A stretch of DNA of 64,000 bases from Advenella alkanexedens (GTDB lineage: Bacteria; Pseudomonadota; Gammaproteobacteria; Burkholderiales; Burkholderiaceae_B), in the NCBI RefSeq assembly GCF_019132845.1, contig NZ_JAHSPR010000004.1:1-64000 (forward strand), read 5' to 3'. Of the stretch, positions 8,389-19,109 are shown piece by piece. The notes beneath the pieces are model-generated. The model saw nothing but the letters and a program-made list of their open reading frames with translations. It was not told the DNA's origin and did no database searches. The translations under genes and the position numbers were made by a program. How positions within the stretch are numbered: position 1 is the first letter of the stretch; each line of letters starts with the position of its first letter.

Positions 8389-11300
8389 TCGTAAATAACC
8401 TCGTATTCAGCATACTGTTTGGTGGCTTCAATTTTTTCAAATAAGGCATCAGCCATGCGTACCCGCCACTCTTCACCCAGGACAAGCTCACAACGGAAGC
8501 CCTTGGGCGATTGCAAATTCAACTGGACCCGCACACCTGGCACACCATTTTCAGGCTCGGCCCGGTAAGGATTAAGCAAAGCTTTAAGTGACTTCACACT
8601 AACCTCTTTATTCAGGTTGATTTGCAGGCTCCTGGCCTTTTCTTCCCGCGCCAGCTGCAGGTCATAAAGAGACTCCACCGATATACGCAATACGCCAGTG
8701 AATTTATTGGTCTTGATCTTGACTTGTGCAATCAACAACTGATCCGTCTTGAGACGATGCCGGTGAATCTCATAAACAGAAGACGGACACAGCACTTCAA
8801 CCTGGGCAGTACCATCATCGATCAGCAGGAAGTAAAGCCGGTTATCACCGGATTTGGTTTCTTGCTTGAGGGTAAAACTGCGGATACCAATCAGGACACC
8901 CGCTATCCATTGCGAATCACGTGATTCCTGCAGTTTGGCCAAAGTACCAGGAATAAAGCGACGCACCTCATCACGCCAGACCTCAAACAGATGGTGACTA
9001 AAGAAAAAACCCAAGGCATTTTTCTCTTCAAGCAGGCGGGTATGCAAGGACCATGGTTTGACCTTGCCCATTTCAAGCTGGACAATCGAACTGGAATCAT
9101 CCCCGAAAAGGGATACCTGGTTAGCGCTTTTTTCTGCCTGGTCTGCCGCATCAATCGCATGGGACAGGGCCGCCAGCAACGCCGAACGGTTCTCGTCAAT
9201 CGCATCGAATGCACCGGCACGAATCAGGGCCTCCATCGTGCGCCGGTTGACGGTGTGCCGGTCTACCCGCTTGCAAAAATCATATAAATCCACAAAGGGA
9301 CCGCCCTCATCACGGGCACGCAAGATTTCTTCAACTGCCCCCTGGCCCGTCCCTTTGACCGCACCCAGACCATAACGAATGGTTCTGGGAGGCTCTCCTC
9401 TTGCCACGTACTCATCAATAACCGGCTCAAAACGGAAAACAGACTGGTTGACATCGGGCGGCAAAACGGTCAGGCCGTTATCAACCGCATCACGCCAGAA
9501 AATCTGTACCTTATCGGTATCATCCATATCCGATGAAATCGTGGCCGAAATGAATTCGGCCGGATGATAAGCCTTCAGCCAGGCGGTCTGATAAGCAATC
9601 AGGGCATAGGCTGCCGAGTGACTTTTGTTGAATCCATAGCCGGCAAACTTTTCCATCAGGTCAAATAGCGTTACCGCCAGTTCACCGTCATAGCCCTTTT
9701 CAACGGCGCCTTTTTCAAACAGTTCCCGGTGCTTGGCCATTTCTTCGGGCTTTTTCTTGCCCATCGCCCGGCGCAGCAAGTCGGCACCGCCCAGACTGTA
9801 ACCACCAATAATCTGGGAAATCAGCATGACCTGTTCCTGATACACGATCACGCCATAAGTGCTGCTTAAGGTGGACTCAAGGTCGGGATGAAAGTAATCC
9901 ACCGTTGCCCGTCCATGTTTGCGATTGACAAAGTCATCCACCATGCCAGACTCAAGCGGCCCCGGACGATACAGGGCCAGCATCGCAATAATGTCTTCAA
10001 ATGTGCTGGGCAGCAGTTTCTTCAGGAGCTCTTTCATGCCGCGGGATTCAAGCTGAAACACTGCCGTAGTGTTACCCTCGCAAAGAATCCGGTAAGCCTC
10101 GGGATCATCCAGCGGTAATGCCATCACGTCAAAATCACGCTTGCTTTCATTAAAACGGCGCACATAACGCACGGCCCAATCCAGGATAGTCAGGTTGCGA
10201 AGGCCCAAAAAGTCAAACTTGACCAGACCAACATCCTCAACATCACCCTTGTCATACTGTGAAACCACACTGGTATCATGACCAGGCTGGCAGTAAAGCG
10301 GACAAAAATCGGTTAATTTACCCGGAGCGATCAACACACCGCCCGCGTGCATGCCAATATTGCGTGTCAGACCCTCAAGGGGTTTGGCCAGATCAACCAG
10401 CGCCTTTACTTCCTCATCAGTTTCATACCGACGTTTGAACTCGGGCTCCTCAGCCAGGGTTTTTTCAAGGGACCAGGGGTTGGCCGGATTGAAGGGAATA
10501 AGTTTGGACAAGCCATCACACAGGGAATAGGGCAACTCAAGTACCCGCCCCACATCACGCACCACCGCCTTGGCACCCAGGGTACCAAAGGTGGCAATCT
10601 GGCTAACCGCATCGCGTCCGTATTTATCTTTTACGTATTCGATGACTTTTTCACGGTTATCCTGGCAAAAGTCAATATCAAAGTCGGGCATGGAAACCCG
10701 TTCGGGGTTCAGGAACCGTTCGAACAGCAAGTCATAACGTATGGGATCAAGATCGGTAATGCCTAAGGAGTAGGCCACCAGAGAGCCGGCGCCCGAACCA
10801 CGACCCGGCCCTACGGGAACGCCATTGTTTTTACCCCAATTGATAAAGTCCTGAACAATCAGGAAATAGCCCGGGAAACCCATCTGGATAATTGTTTTAC
10901 ATTCCCACTGAAGGCGTTCGAGATAAGTGGGGTACTGCTTTTCCCTTTCTGCCTCATCAGGATATAACACCGCCATCCGCTTGGCCAGGCCTTCTTCCGC
11001 CAACTGAACCAGATAATCATCCAGGGTAATACCATCAGGCGTGGGAAAAATGGGCAATTGCGGTTTACCCAGCACCAGAGTCAGGTTGCATCGCTTGGCA
11101 ATCTCAACCGCATTTTCAAGTGCCGTGGGAATATCCTGAAACTTGCGTGCCATCTCTTCGGAGCTGGGCATGTACTGCTCTTCGGTAAAACGCCGAACCC
11201 GCTTTGGATTTCCCAGCAACTCACCTTCTGCAATACAAACACGCGCCTCATGAACCCGATAGTCTTCTTTCTTCAGAAACTGAATGGGATGGGTGGCCAC

Positions 11301-11900
11301 GACCGGCAAATGACATGCGGCAGCCAGCTTGACCGCCTCCTGTACATAAACCTCATCCGCGTCGAAGCCGGCCCGTTGCAACTCAATATAAAAAGCGTCA
11401 GGAAACAATTCAGACCATTGTTTGGCCAAAGCGATGGCCAGTTCCTGATTACCCACCTCAAGCGCCTGACCAATATCCCCCTGACGACCGCCGGAAAGCA
11501 GGATCAGGCCCTCTCCCATTTCACGAAGCCATTCTTTCCTGATTTCCGCCCTGCCCTTGTACTGGTTGCTGATCCAGGCCTTGGAAAGCAATTCGCACAA
11601 ATTATTGTAGCCCTGATGGTTTTTAACCAGCAGCAGGCAGCGAAATGGTTTTTCACGATCCTGTTCATTGGTCAACCAGACATCACAGCCTGCAATCGGT
11701 TTGATACCCTTGCCACGAGCGCCTTTATAAAGTTTGACGAAACCGAAAATATTGCATAAATCGGTAACCGCCAGGGCTGGCTGACCGAATTTGACAGCCT
11801 GGCCAATCAGGTCATCAAGACGGGCAATGCCATCCACCACCGAAAACTCGGAGTGGGCACGCAAATGGACAAATAATGGAGGGGTGTTTTCTGAAGTCAT
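8385..11900 (-). CDS. dnaE: DNA polymerase III subunit alpha
   Basis: Catalytic subunit of the replicative polymerase. About 1171 residues, the usual DnaE1 length. Visible parts: N-terminal PHP domain (FVHLRAHSEFS), the palm with catalytic PDFDIDF (D-x-D) and a third Asp in KFDFLGLR, the tandem helix-hairpin-helix region, and a C-terminal OB fold near 980-1070. The frame is open a further 48 codons upstream, but that part has no DnaE similarity. The ATG at 11900 directly precedes the conserved start and leaves a 13-base gap to hrpA. The stop overlaps the glycosyltransferase start by four bases. Confidence 0.96.
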   Translation of the reverse strand: MTSENTPPLFVHLRAHSEFSVVDGIARLDDLIGQAVKFGQPALAVTDLCNIFGFVKLYKGARGKGIKPIAGCDVWLTNEQDREKPFRCLLLVKNHQGYNNLCELLSKAWISNQYKGRAEIRKEWLREMGEGLILLSGGRQGDIGQALEVGNQELAIALAKQWSELFPDAFYIELQRAGFDADEVYVQEAVKLAAACHLPVVATHPIQFLKKEDYRVHEARVCIAEGELLGNPKRVRRFTEEQYMPSSEEMARKFQDIPTALENAVEIAKRCNLTLVLGKPQLPIFPTPDGITLDDYLVQLAEEGLAKRMAVLYPDEAEREKQYPTYLERLQWECKTIIQMGFPGYFLIVQDFINWGKNNGVPVGPGRGSGAGSLVAYSLGITDLDPIRYDLLFERFLNPERVSMPDFDIDFCQDNREKVIEYVKDKYGRDAVSQIATFGTLGAKAVVRDVGRVLELPYSLCDGLSKLIPFNPANPWSLEKTLAEEPEFKRRYETDEEVKALVDLAKPLEGLTRNIGMHAGGVLIAPGKLTDFCPLYCQPGHDTSVVSQYDKGDVEDVGLVKFDFLGLRNLTILDWAVRYVRRFNESKRDFDVMALPLDDPEAYRILCEGNTTAVFQLESRGMKELLKKLLPSTFEDIIAMLALYRPGPLESGMVDDFVNRKHGRATVDYFHPDLESTLSSTYGVIVYQEQVMLISQIIGGYSLGGADLLRRAMGKKKPEEMAKHRELFEKGAVEKGYDGELAVTLFDLMEKFAGYGFNKSHSAAYALIAYQTAWLKAYHPAEFISATISSDMDDTDKVQIFWRDAVDNGLTVLPPDVNQSVFRFEPVIDEYVARGEPPRTIRYGLGAVKGTGQGAVEEILRARDEGGPFVDLYDFCKRVDRHTVNRRTMEALIRAGAFDAIDENRSALLAALSHAIDAADQAEKSANQVSLFGDDSSSIVQLEMGKVKPWSLHTRLLEEKNALGFFFSHHLFEVWRDEVRRFIPGTLAKLQESRDSQWIAGVLIGIRSFTLKQETKSGDNRLYFLLIDDGTAQVEVLCPSSVYEIHRHRLKTDQLLIAQVKIKTNKFTGVLRISVESLYDLQLAREEKARSLQINLNKEVSVKSLKALLNPYRAEPENGVPGVRVQLNLQSPKGFRCELVLGEEWRVRMADALFEKIEATKQYAEYEVIYE

Positions 11901-11913
11901 GGGCAGAATTGTA

Positions 11914-14900
11914 TCAACGAATAATGGTTTCCCACGCCTTTTGCAGGCGCTTGACCGATACGGGCATAGGGGTTCTGAGTTCCTGGGCAAAAAGGGCAAC
12001 GCGCAACTCTTGCAGCAACCACTGAAAGTCATCAAGACGCTCATCAGGAGCGCCCTTGAGTGTACTTCGCATACGCTGGTAATTCACCAGCAATGGCGCC
12101 ATCTCGGCCATTATCCGTGCATCCCGTGCAGGATCACTGCGCAACTTGTCTATTCGTGCCGAACAGGCCTTGAGATAGCGCGGATAATGCACCAATTGCG
12201 TATACGGATTCTTTTTCAGGAAGTCCTTGCTCATCAAAACACCCAGATTGGCAACAATATCTTCATAAGCCTGTTTGTGCGATTTGATGGACGGAAGTTT
12301 TTTCTGCACCCCGGCCCACTCACTCAGGATTGTGCCTGCCAGACGGGCAATTTCCTGGATCAACAGGCCCAGACGCCCTTTGGCATCCTGTTTCCTTTGT
12401 TCAAAAGCATTGGCATCCTCAGGCAAGGGACTGGCCAGACAGGCCTGGATCAGGGCACAATCAACAATCTGGTCACGCAACTCTTCCTGTGAGCCCAAGG
12501 GCATGTAAATCATACTCATGCGCGTCAAATCGGTAATGTTTTTGCTTAAGAATTTAAGCTGATCTTTCAGGGCAATCCGAAAAAGTCGCAGCAAACCGGC
12601 CCGATGCTTCTGACGCGCCGTTTCAGGATCATCAAACACATCCAAATCACAGGACTCACCATTATCCACCAATGCCGGATAACCGATGAATGACTGGTTT
12701 TTCTTTTTGATTTCCAACAGTTCAGGCAATTGCCCAAAATTCCATTCGGTAATGTGCTCACTGGCCAGCACCTGGGCAACATCACGATCTTTGCTGGCCA
12801 GGCGCTGGAAAGTTTCCTGCGCCTGCATGCCATGCTCGGCCTTGAGCTGGTTCAGATTGCGCCCGGCTGACAACATACGTCCGTGTTCATCGATGACTTT
12901 AAAGTTCATGAATAAATGCACCGGCAAGGATTCAAGCTTGAAGTCTTCCTCTTTGACCCGAACCTTGCACTGGTCCCAAATATCTTGCGCAATAGCCGTT
13001 GTCAAAGGCATACTGGGGTTAGCCAGCCGCTCAAACCAGCGTTGATGGAAACCCGCCGCATAATCGGGCAGTGGTACGCAGTGACGGCGCAGCTTTTGGG
13101 GCAGTGACTTCAGCAACAAAAGCACCTTTTCCTTGAGCATGCCTGGCACCAGCCACTGACAACGTGTACCGTCAATCTGGTTAAGGGCATAAACGGGAAT
13201 CGTCATGGTCACCCCATCACGAGGTGAACCCGGTTCAAAATGATAATCAAGGGCCAGATCAATGCCATCCCATACCAGCTTTTTGGGAAACACCTCGGTG
13301 GTCACGCCTATGGCCTCATGGCGCATCAAGTCATCCCGGTTCAGGATCAGCTCTTGCTGGCTGGCTTCAGGCAAATCTTTATACCAGCTTTCAAGTGTGG
13401 CGGTCTGACAGATATGTTCGGGAATGAGTTTGTTGTAAAAAGCGAAAATCAGCTCATCATCCACCAGAATATCGGGCCTGCGCGACTTATGCTCCAGCTT
13501 TTCGATTTCACGTATCAAGCGGTTGTTGCGCACAATAAACGGTAATTTTGAGTCAATATCACCCGCCACAAGGGCATCCCGAATGAAAATTTCCCGTGAC
13601 TCGACTGGCGCTATCCGGCCATAATTCACCTTGCGCCCATGATAAATTTGCAAACCGTACAAACTGGCCCTTTCATTGGCCTGCACTTGCCCCAACTTGG
13701 CATTCCAGACCGGGTCGGACCATTGTTTTTTCAGCAAATGGGCGCCAATAGACTCTATCCAGCGAGGATCAATATTGGCAATGCATCTCGCAAACAGCCG
13801 CGAAGTTTCAACCAGTTCTGCGGCCATAATCCACTTACCCGCTTTTTTAATCAGCGTCGAACCCGGGTGAATAAAAAAGCGGATTTCACGGGCTCCCTGA
13901 TAATGCGGTGCCTCATCACCTTTAAAACCCAGATTGCCCAGCAAGCCGGTTAACAAGGCCTTGTGAATTTGTTCGTAAGTGGCATCGCTCTGGTTAAGCC
14001 GCCACCCCTGCTCCCGAACCAGGCTGTGCAACTGGGTATGCACATCATGCCATTCACGCAAACGCAAGGGCGACAGAAAAGAAGTCCTGAGCTTTTCCAC
14101 CAGCTTTCTTTGGGAGGCCTTATTGGCCACTGCATCGTTATACCAGTTCCAGAGCTTCAGGTACGACATGAATTCGGATTTGTCATCCTTGAATTTGGCA
14201 TGCGCCTGGTCACTGGCCTCCTTCGCATTGAAAGGACGCTCCCGGGGATCCTGAATAGACAATGCTGACGCAATCACCAGCATTTCTGCCAGACACTGGT
14301 GTTCTTTGGCGGCCAGAATCATGCGGGCAAGGCGTGGATCCACTGGCAATTTGGCCAGACTACGACCAACCGGTGTCAGTTTATTGGCGTCATCAATCGC
14401 CCCCAGTTCCTGCAAAAGATGATAGCCATCGGCGATCGCTTTGCCCGTTGGTTTATCCACAAAGGGAAATTGCTCGATCCCGTCCAGTCGCAAGGCCTTC
14501 ATGCGCAAAATAACCGAAGCCAGGGATGAACGCAGGATTTCAGGATCGGTAAAAGGTGCTCGCAGCTTGAAATCATCTTCATCGTAAAGCCGGATACAAA
14601 CGCCTGGCCCGATACGGCCACAACGACCTGCCCGCTGGTTGGCCGATGCCTGGCTAACCGGTTCAATCTGCAACTGTTCAACCTTGTTGCGCCAGGAGTA
14701 ACGCTTGACCCGGGCCAGACCACTGTCAATCACAAAACGGATACCCGGTACCGTTAAGGAGGTTTCAGCCACGTTGGTAGCCAGAATCACCCTGCGCTGA
14801 TTGGTACTTGGGTGAAAAATACGTTCCTGGTCGGCCTGAGACATGCGGGCAAACAAAGGCAACACCATGGTACCGGCTGGATGATGCTTGCGCAGGGACT

Positions 14901-15711
14901 CGGCCGCCTCGCGGATCTCCCTTTCTCCGGGCAGGAAAACCAATATATCACCCGGACCATGTTGCGCACATTCATCCACTGCATCCACAATGCCATCAAT
15001 CAGGTCTTTTTCTTCATCCCGGTCCAGACGACTGGACTCAGACTGCGTTCCGGCGGATTCCTCGTCATCAAAAAAACGAATGGGACGGTAACGCACCTCA
15101 ACCGGATACAAGCGCCCCGAGACTTCAATAACGGGCGCCTTCTGCCCGTTTTTGCCGGCAAAGTGCGTGGCAAATCGGTCTGCATCAATCGTGGCAGAGG
15201 TAATGATAAGCTTCAGGTCTTTGCGCCGGGGCAACAACTGCTTTAAAAACCCCAGTAAAAAATCAATATTCAGACTGCGCTCGTGCGCTTCATCGATAAT
15301 AATCGTATCGTAGCGCCTGAGCAGGGGATCACGCTGTGACTCAGCCAGCAAAATACCATCAGTCATCAGCTTGATGGCGGCACCGGGACCTGTTTTATCG
15401 CTAAAGCGAATCTGGTACCCCACCCATTCACCCATAGGCGTATTCAATTCCTGGGCAATACGTTTGGCCACAGACGTGGCGGCCAGCCGGCGTGGCTGGG
15501 TATGGCCAATCATACCTTTAAGGCCCCGCCCCAGCTCAAGACAGATTTTTGGCAACTGGGTTGTTTTGCCCGAACCGGTTTCACCGCATACAATAATTAC
15601 CTGATGGGCCTGAAGCGCCCTGGCGATTTCCGCCCTTTTCGCACTGACAGGCAAGTCTTCAGGGTAAGAGATGGAAGGAGGCAATCGCTCGGGCACGGCT
15701 TCATTTGACAT
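11914..15711 (-). CDS. hrpA: ATP-dependent RNA helicase HrpA
   Basis: A DEAH-box helicase that acts on RNA and helps rescue stalled ribosomes in E. coli. From the chosen ATG it has about 1265 residues, close to the family's roughly 1300. Motifs: GETGSGKTTQ (Walker A, about 45), DEAH in IIDEAHERS, SAT in ITSATID, and QRAGRCGR (motif VI). The HA2 and OB domains follow, then the large C-terminal DUF3418-type region. The start is uncertain: in-frame ATGs exist at 15711, 15753 and 15783. A TATAAT at 15782-15787 overlaps the 15783 ATG and could be the promoter, which favours a downstream start. It lies 13 bases upstream of dnaE, so the two may share a transcript. Confidence 0.93.
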   Translation of the reverse strand: MSNEAVPERLPPSISYPEDLPVSAKRAEIARALQAHQVIIVCGETGSGKTTQLPKICLELGRGLKGMIGHTQPRRLAATSVAKRIAQELNTPMGEWVGYQIRFSDKTGPGAAIKLMTDGILLAESQRDPLLRRYDTIIIDEAHERSLNIDFLLGFLKQLLPRRKDLKLIITSATIDADRFATHFAGKNGQKAPVIEVSGRLYPVEVRYRPIRFFDDEESAGTQSESSRLDRDEEKDLIDGIVDAVDECAQHGPGDILVFLPGEREIREAAESLRKHHPAGTMVLPLFARMSQADQERIFHPSTNQRRVILATNVAETSLTVPGIRFVIDSGLARVKRYSWRNKVEQLQIEPVSQASANQRAGRCGRIGPGVCIRLYDEDDFKLRAPFTDPEILRSSLASVILRMKALRLDGIEQFPFVDKPTGKAIADGYHLLQELGAIDDANKLTPVGRSLAKLPVDPRLARMILAAKEHQCLAEMLVIASALSIQDPRERPFNAKEASDQAHAKFKDDKSEFMSYLKLWNWYNDAVANKASQRKLVEKLRTSFLSPLRLREWHDVHTQLHSLVREQGWRLNQSDATYEQIHKALLTGLLGNLGFKGDEAPHYQGAREIRFFIHPGSTLIKKAGKWIMAAELVETSRLFARCIANIDPRWIESIGAHLLKKQWSDPVWNAKLGQVQANERASLYGLQIYHGRKVNYGRIAPVESREIFIRDALVAGDIDSKLPFIVRNNRLIREIEKLEHKSRRPDILVDDELIFAFYNKLIPEHICQTATLESWYKDLPEASQQELILNRDDLMRHEAIGVTTEVFPKKLVWDGIDLALDYHFEPGSPRDGVTMTIPVYALNQIDGTRCQWLVPGMLKEKVLLLLKSLPQKLRRHCVPLPDYAAGFHQRWFERLANPSMPLTTAIAQDIWDQCKVRVKEEDFKLESLPVHLFMNFKVIDEHGRMLSAGRNLNQLKAEHGMQAQETFQRLASKDRDVAQVLASEHITEWNFGQLPELLEIKKKNQSFIGYPALVDNGESCDLDVFDDPETARQKHRAGLLRLFRIALKDQLKFLSKNITDLTRMSMIYMPLGSQEELRDQIVDCALIQACLASPLPEDANAFEQRKQDAKGRLGLLIQEIARLAGTILSEWAGVQKKLPSIKSHKQAYEDIVANLGVLMSKDFLKKNPYTQLVHYPRYLKACSARIDKLRSDPARDARIMAEMAPLLVNYQRMRSTLKGAPDERLDDFQWLLQELRVALFAQELRTPMPVSVKRLQKAWETIIR

Positions 15712-15863
15712 TTGTTTTGTGCCACTGTGATTTGAAACAACATTTTTATGCATAAATAATCTATCTTTAAGTCTATCCGACATTATAATTTTGCCTTGAC
15801 TTTTTAATCTCAAAGTCTGGCCATTTTTTCATTTTTAGCCATACAGGATTGTAACTGAACACC

Positions 15864-17219
15864 ATGAGCACCCACGAACCCGAAACCTATTCCGCCCTAG
15901 ATGCACCTGAATATGCCCCGGCACAGTTTGTCCGATGGTTTCGGGAGGTGGCTCCATACGTACATACCCTGCGCGGAAAAACATTTGTTGTGGGTTTTGG
16001 TGGCGATCTGGTACAGGCTGGTGCCCTGAATGCATTGATTCAGGATCTGTCCTTACTGACAGCCCTGGGCGTTCACCTGATATTAGTGCATGGATCACGT
16101 CCCCAGGTCAATGAACAATTGCGCCTTAAAGGTTTTAGCTATCAATTTGGACGGGGCATTGAACCGACCAGTCCGGAGGCCCTGGAGTGCGCCAAGGAAG
16201 CGGCCGGTGAAATCCGTCTGGATATTGAAGCCGCTTTCAGCCAGGGCTTGCCCAATACCCCCATGTCCAACGCACACATCCATATCATTTCAGGCAACTT
16301 TGTAACCGCCCAGCCGGTAGGTGTCATTGACGGGGTCGATTACAAGCATTCGGGCAAGGTTCGCAAGTTTGACCTTGATGCGATGAAAAAAATCATCTCT
16401 CATGGTGCTGTGCTGCTCATGTCCCCGATTGGATTTTCCCCAACCGGAGAGGCTTTCAACCTGGCCATGGAAGAGCTGGCCACCAGCACAGCCATTGCGC
16501 TGAGTGCAGACAAGCTGATTTTCATGACCAGGAACAGCATGCTCAAAGATCTGAATGATAATGTCATTACGGAAATTGCCCGGGAAGATGCCGATAATCT
16601 GATCCGGCAAGGCCACCTTGATGAAGACACCGCCACTTTCCTGCAACATGCCTCCAATGCCGTCAAGCGTGGTGTCAAACGGGCCCACCTGATTCCCTAC
16701 GAACTGGATGGCAGCATCCTGCTTGAATACTTCACCCACGATGGTGTGGGCACCATGGTGGTGGAAGACACACTGGATGACCTGCGTCCAGCCACGATAG
16801 ACGATATTGGCGCAATTGTCAGCCTGATTGAGCCCCTGGAAGCCGATGGCACGCTGGTTCCTCGAGGTCGTAACGTGATTGAGCGTGATGTGGAGAAATT
16901 CACGGTCCTGGAGCACGATGGCATCATTTATGGCTGTGTTTCGTTAATTCCTTATCCTGAATCAAAAATGGCTGAAATGGCCTGCCTGATTGTCAACCCT
17001 GACTGGCAAGGCAGCGGTGAGGGTGAAATACTGCTAAGACACGCGGAAAACAAGGCGCGTGCGCTCGGTGTCAAGCGTCTGTTCGTGCTCACCACCCGCA
17101 CTTCACACTGGTTTGTCAAACGAGGCTTTGTTCAGGGAACCCTCAGTGATTTGCCCGCTGAAAAGCAAATGAATTACAATCGATCCAGGAACAGTCTAAT
17201 TTTTATCAAGAAACTTTAA
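15864..17219 (+). CDS. argA: N-acetylglutamate synthase
   Basis: It acetylates glutamate with acetyl-CoA, the first step of arginine synthesis. The 451-residue protein is the classical two-domain ArgA. An amino-acid-kinase fold (about 20-290) binds the feedback inhibitor arginine: FVVGFGGDLV, LILVHGSRPQVN, LLMSPIGFSPTGE. A C-terminal GNAT domain (about 305-451) carries the acetyltransferase motif near PDWQGSGEGEILL. Divergent from hrpA and followed 12 bases later by yggX, probably in one operon. Confidence 0.94.
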   Translation: MSTHEPETYSALDAPEYAPAQFVRWFREVAPYVHTLRGKTFVVGFGGDLVQAGALNALIQDLSLLTALGVHLILVHGSRPQVNEQLRLKGFSYQFGRGIEPTSPEALECAKEAAGEIRLDIEAAFSQGLPNTPMSNAHIHIISGNFVTAQPVGVIDGVDYKHSGKVRKFDLDAMKKIISHGAVLLMSPIGFSPTGEAFNLAMEELATSTAIALSADKLIFMTRNSMLKDLNDNVITEIAREDADNLIRQGHLDEDTATFLQHASNAVKRGVKRAHLIPYELDGSILLEYFTHDGVGTMVVEDTLDDLRPATIDDIGAIVSLIEPLEADGTLVPRGRNVIERDVEKFTVLEHDGIIYGCVSLIPYPESKMAEMACLIVNPDWQGSGEGEILLRHAENKARALGVKRLFVLTTRTSHWFVKRGFVQGTLSDLPAEKQMNYNRSRNSLIFIKKL

Positions 17220-17231
17220 TGAGGTAGCAAT

Positions 17232-17504
17232 ATGGCACGTCTTGTTCAATGTGTAAAACTTAAAAAAGAAGCTGAAGGCCTGGACTACCCTCCATACCCT
17301 GGCGATCTGGGCGTTAAAATCTGGCAATCCATTTCCAAGGAAGCCTGGATAGCCTGGACGGAAATCCAAACCCGTATCGTGAATGAGAACCGCCTTAACC
17401 TGGCGGATGCACGTGCCCGCAAATATCTGCAACAGCAAATGGAAAGCTATCTGTTTGAAGATGCCAATATCGAAGCCCAGGGTTACGTTCCTCCATCAAA
17501 CTAA
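17232..17504 (+). CDS. yggX: Fe(2+)-trafficking protein YggX
   Basis: A small protein (90 residues) that protects iron-sulfur clusters and limits oxidative damage. The N-terminal VQCVKL with its conserved Cys7, the GLDYPPYPG motif and the WxxWxxxQT helix are family signatures. Start ATG with GAGG upstream. It sits just after argA and before a strong bidirectional terminator. Confidence 0.95.
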   Translation: MARLVQCVKLKKEAEGLDYPPYPGDLGVKIWQSISKEAWIAWTEIQTRIVNENRLNLADARARKYLQQQMESYLFEDANIEAQGYVPPSN

Positions 17505-17533
17505 CCCCACCGGCAATAAACCTTCAGCATAAC

Positions 17534-17564
17534 CAAAAACAGCCTCGGATGAGGCTGTTTTTTT
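17534..17564. terminator. Bidirectional terminator between yggX and phoU
   Basis: A 7-bp stem CAGCCTC/GAGGCTG (17540-17557) with GGAT loop has seven T on the right and a run of A on the left, so it can stop both convergent transcripts. Confidence 0.88.
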
Positions 17565-17586
17565 ATTACGTACGGTAAGACAGGCT

Positions 17587-18360
17587 TTATTTTCCGCTGG
17601 TGTCAGGCGCTTCGGTTGTCTCTGCCAGTTTGGCTTCCTTGAGAGCCTCTACCGCTTCTTTACCACCACGTGCCTGTAATTCAACATTCTTGACACCAGT
17701 GTGGCGCACATCTTCGCCCTGAACCATATAAATCACCCGCTCCGCCATGTTTTTCGCATGATCGCCAATACGTTCAAGCGCACGGGCGATAAACAGCAGA
17801 TCAATACTGCCTGAAATCGTACGTGGATCCTCAATCATGTAGCTGATCAATTCACGCAACACGCCCTTCCACTCTTTATCGACCAGCTTGTCACTGCGCA
17901 CCACTTCAGCGGCCAGAATGGGATCTCTGCGGGCAAAGGCATCAAGCGAACGGTTTAACATGGAGATAACACTTGCCGCCATGTGGCGCAATTCAATCAC
18001 AGGTTCATAGCGCGGATTGTTTTCGTGAAGACGTCGCGCCATTTTAGCCATTTTTTCAGCCTCATCACCGGAGCGCTCCATATCTGTCAGCATTTTTGAA
18101 ACTGACATCAGCAAACGCAAGTCGACTGCGGTTGGCTGGTTCAGTGCCATCACCTGGGTAATGGAAGAGTCAATATCAACCTCAAGCTGGTTGACTTCCT
18201 TCTCACGCTCGAAAATGCGTTCCATAACGACAGTATTGCCGGTTGTCAAAACATCAATGCCATCGGCAATCATGGACTCTACCAATCCGCCCATTCGTAA
18301 AAAGCGTGAACGAATGTCTTCGAGGTCTGCCTCAAAACGTTTATTTGTATGTTCAACCAT
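17587..18360 (-). CDS. phoU: Phosphate-signalling protein PhoU
   Basis: PhoU links the Pst phosphate transporter to the PhoR sensor and represses the Pho regulon when phosphate is plentiful. The 257 residues contain two three-helix PhoU repeats; the metal-binding E/DxxxD pattern is visible in MERSGDEAEKMAKMA (about 93) and ERIGDHAKNMAE (about 190). An acidic, low-complexity tail ends the protein. It lies 62 bases after rpiA on the same strand. Unusually for phoU there is no pst operon or phoB/phoR beside it in the window. Confidence 0.93.
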   Translation of the reverse strand: MVEHTNKRFEADLEDIRSRFLRMGGLVESMIADGIDVLTTGNTVVMERIFEREKEVNQLEVDIDSSITQVMALNQPTAVDLRLLMSVSKMLTDMERSGDEAEKMAKMARRLHENNPRYEPVIELRHMAASVISMLNRSLDAFARRDPILAAEVVRSDKLVDKEWKGVLRELISYMIEDPRTISGSIDLLFIARALERIGDHAKNMAERVIYMVQGEDVRHTGVKNVELQARGGKEAVEALKEAKLAETTEAPDTSGK

Positions 18361-18422
18361 ACCTGCACCTGTTTAAAAATAAATGAATCATTTTAAGAAA
18401 GTTTAATGACATGAATATGACA

Positions 18423-19097
18423 TTAAACCTTCATTGTCCTGAGCCCCTGCTGGGTGGCAATCAAGGCAACGCTGGCAGGAGCAATGGCAAATAAGCCACA
18501 TGTTACAACACCTGGAACGTTATTCATAATCGCCTCCATCTGAGCAGCATCATCAAGACTGAAACCGGCCACATCCAGAATCGGGTTGCCATTATCGGTA
18601 ATAAAACCCTCACGCAAGACAGGATCACCACCTAATGTCCGCATTTTTCTGGCAACCGCATTCACCGCCATGGGAATAACTTCAAGAGGAATGGCAAATT
18701 TCCCAAGCCTTTCCACCACTTTAGACTCATCAGCAATACAAATAAAGCGCTCGGCCACTGAAGCCACAATTTTTTCCCGGGTCAGGGCGCCACCGCCCCC
18801 CTTGATCATTTGCAGACGCGCATTGATTTCATCGGCACCATCCACATAAACCGGCATGCCCTGCACCTCATTGAGATCCAGCACGGGAATGCCCAAGCCA
18901 GCCAGGCGCTGTGCGCTTCGTTCGGAACTGGCTGCCGCTGCCATGAACTGATCCTTGAAGCCTGCCAGGTGATCAATAAACAAATCGGCGGTTGAACCGG
19001 TACCTACCCCAACAACGACGCCAGACCCCAGAAATGGCTGGATATACTCAACCGCTGCCTTGGCCACCTGCTGTTTCAACTCATTTTGACTTAACAT
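18423..19097 (-). CDS. rpiA: Ribose-5-phosphate isomerase A
   Basis: It interconverts ribose 5-phosphate and ribulose 5-phosphate in the pentose phosphate pathway. The 224-residue protein shows the phosphate-binding VGVGTGSTA, the catalytic region VDGADEIN and IKGGGGALTREK, and DESK. I chose ATG 19097 because AAGGG lies about 8 bases upstream; a GTG three codons earlier would touch that site. It follows yffB with 12 bases between and probably shares its transcript. Confidence 0.94.
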   Translation of the reverse strand: MLSQNELKQQVAKAAVEYIQPFLGSGVVVGVGTGSTADLFIDHLAGFKDQFMAAAASSERSAQRLAGLGIPVLDLNEVQGMPVYVDGADEINARLQMIKGGGGALTREKIVASVAERFICIADESKVVERLGKFAIPLEVIPMAVNAVARKMRTLGGDPVLREGFITDNGNPILDVAGFSLDDAAQMEAIMNNVPGVVTCGLFAIAPASVALIATQQGLRTMKV

Positions 19098-19109
19098 ATT
19101 CTTCACCCT

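Noticed and set aside
11901-12044. 48-codon N-terminal extension of dnaE
   Set aside because: It overlaps the 3' end of hrpA, has a Cys-rich sequence unlike any DnaE, and a proper ATG lies directly before the PHP domain.
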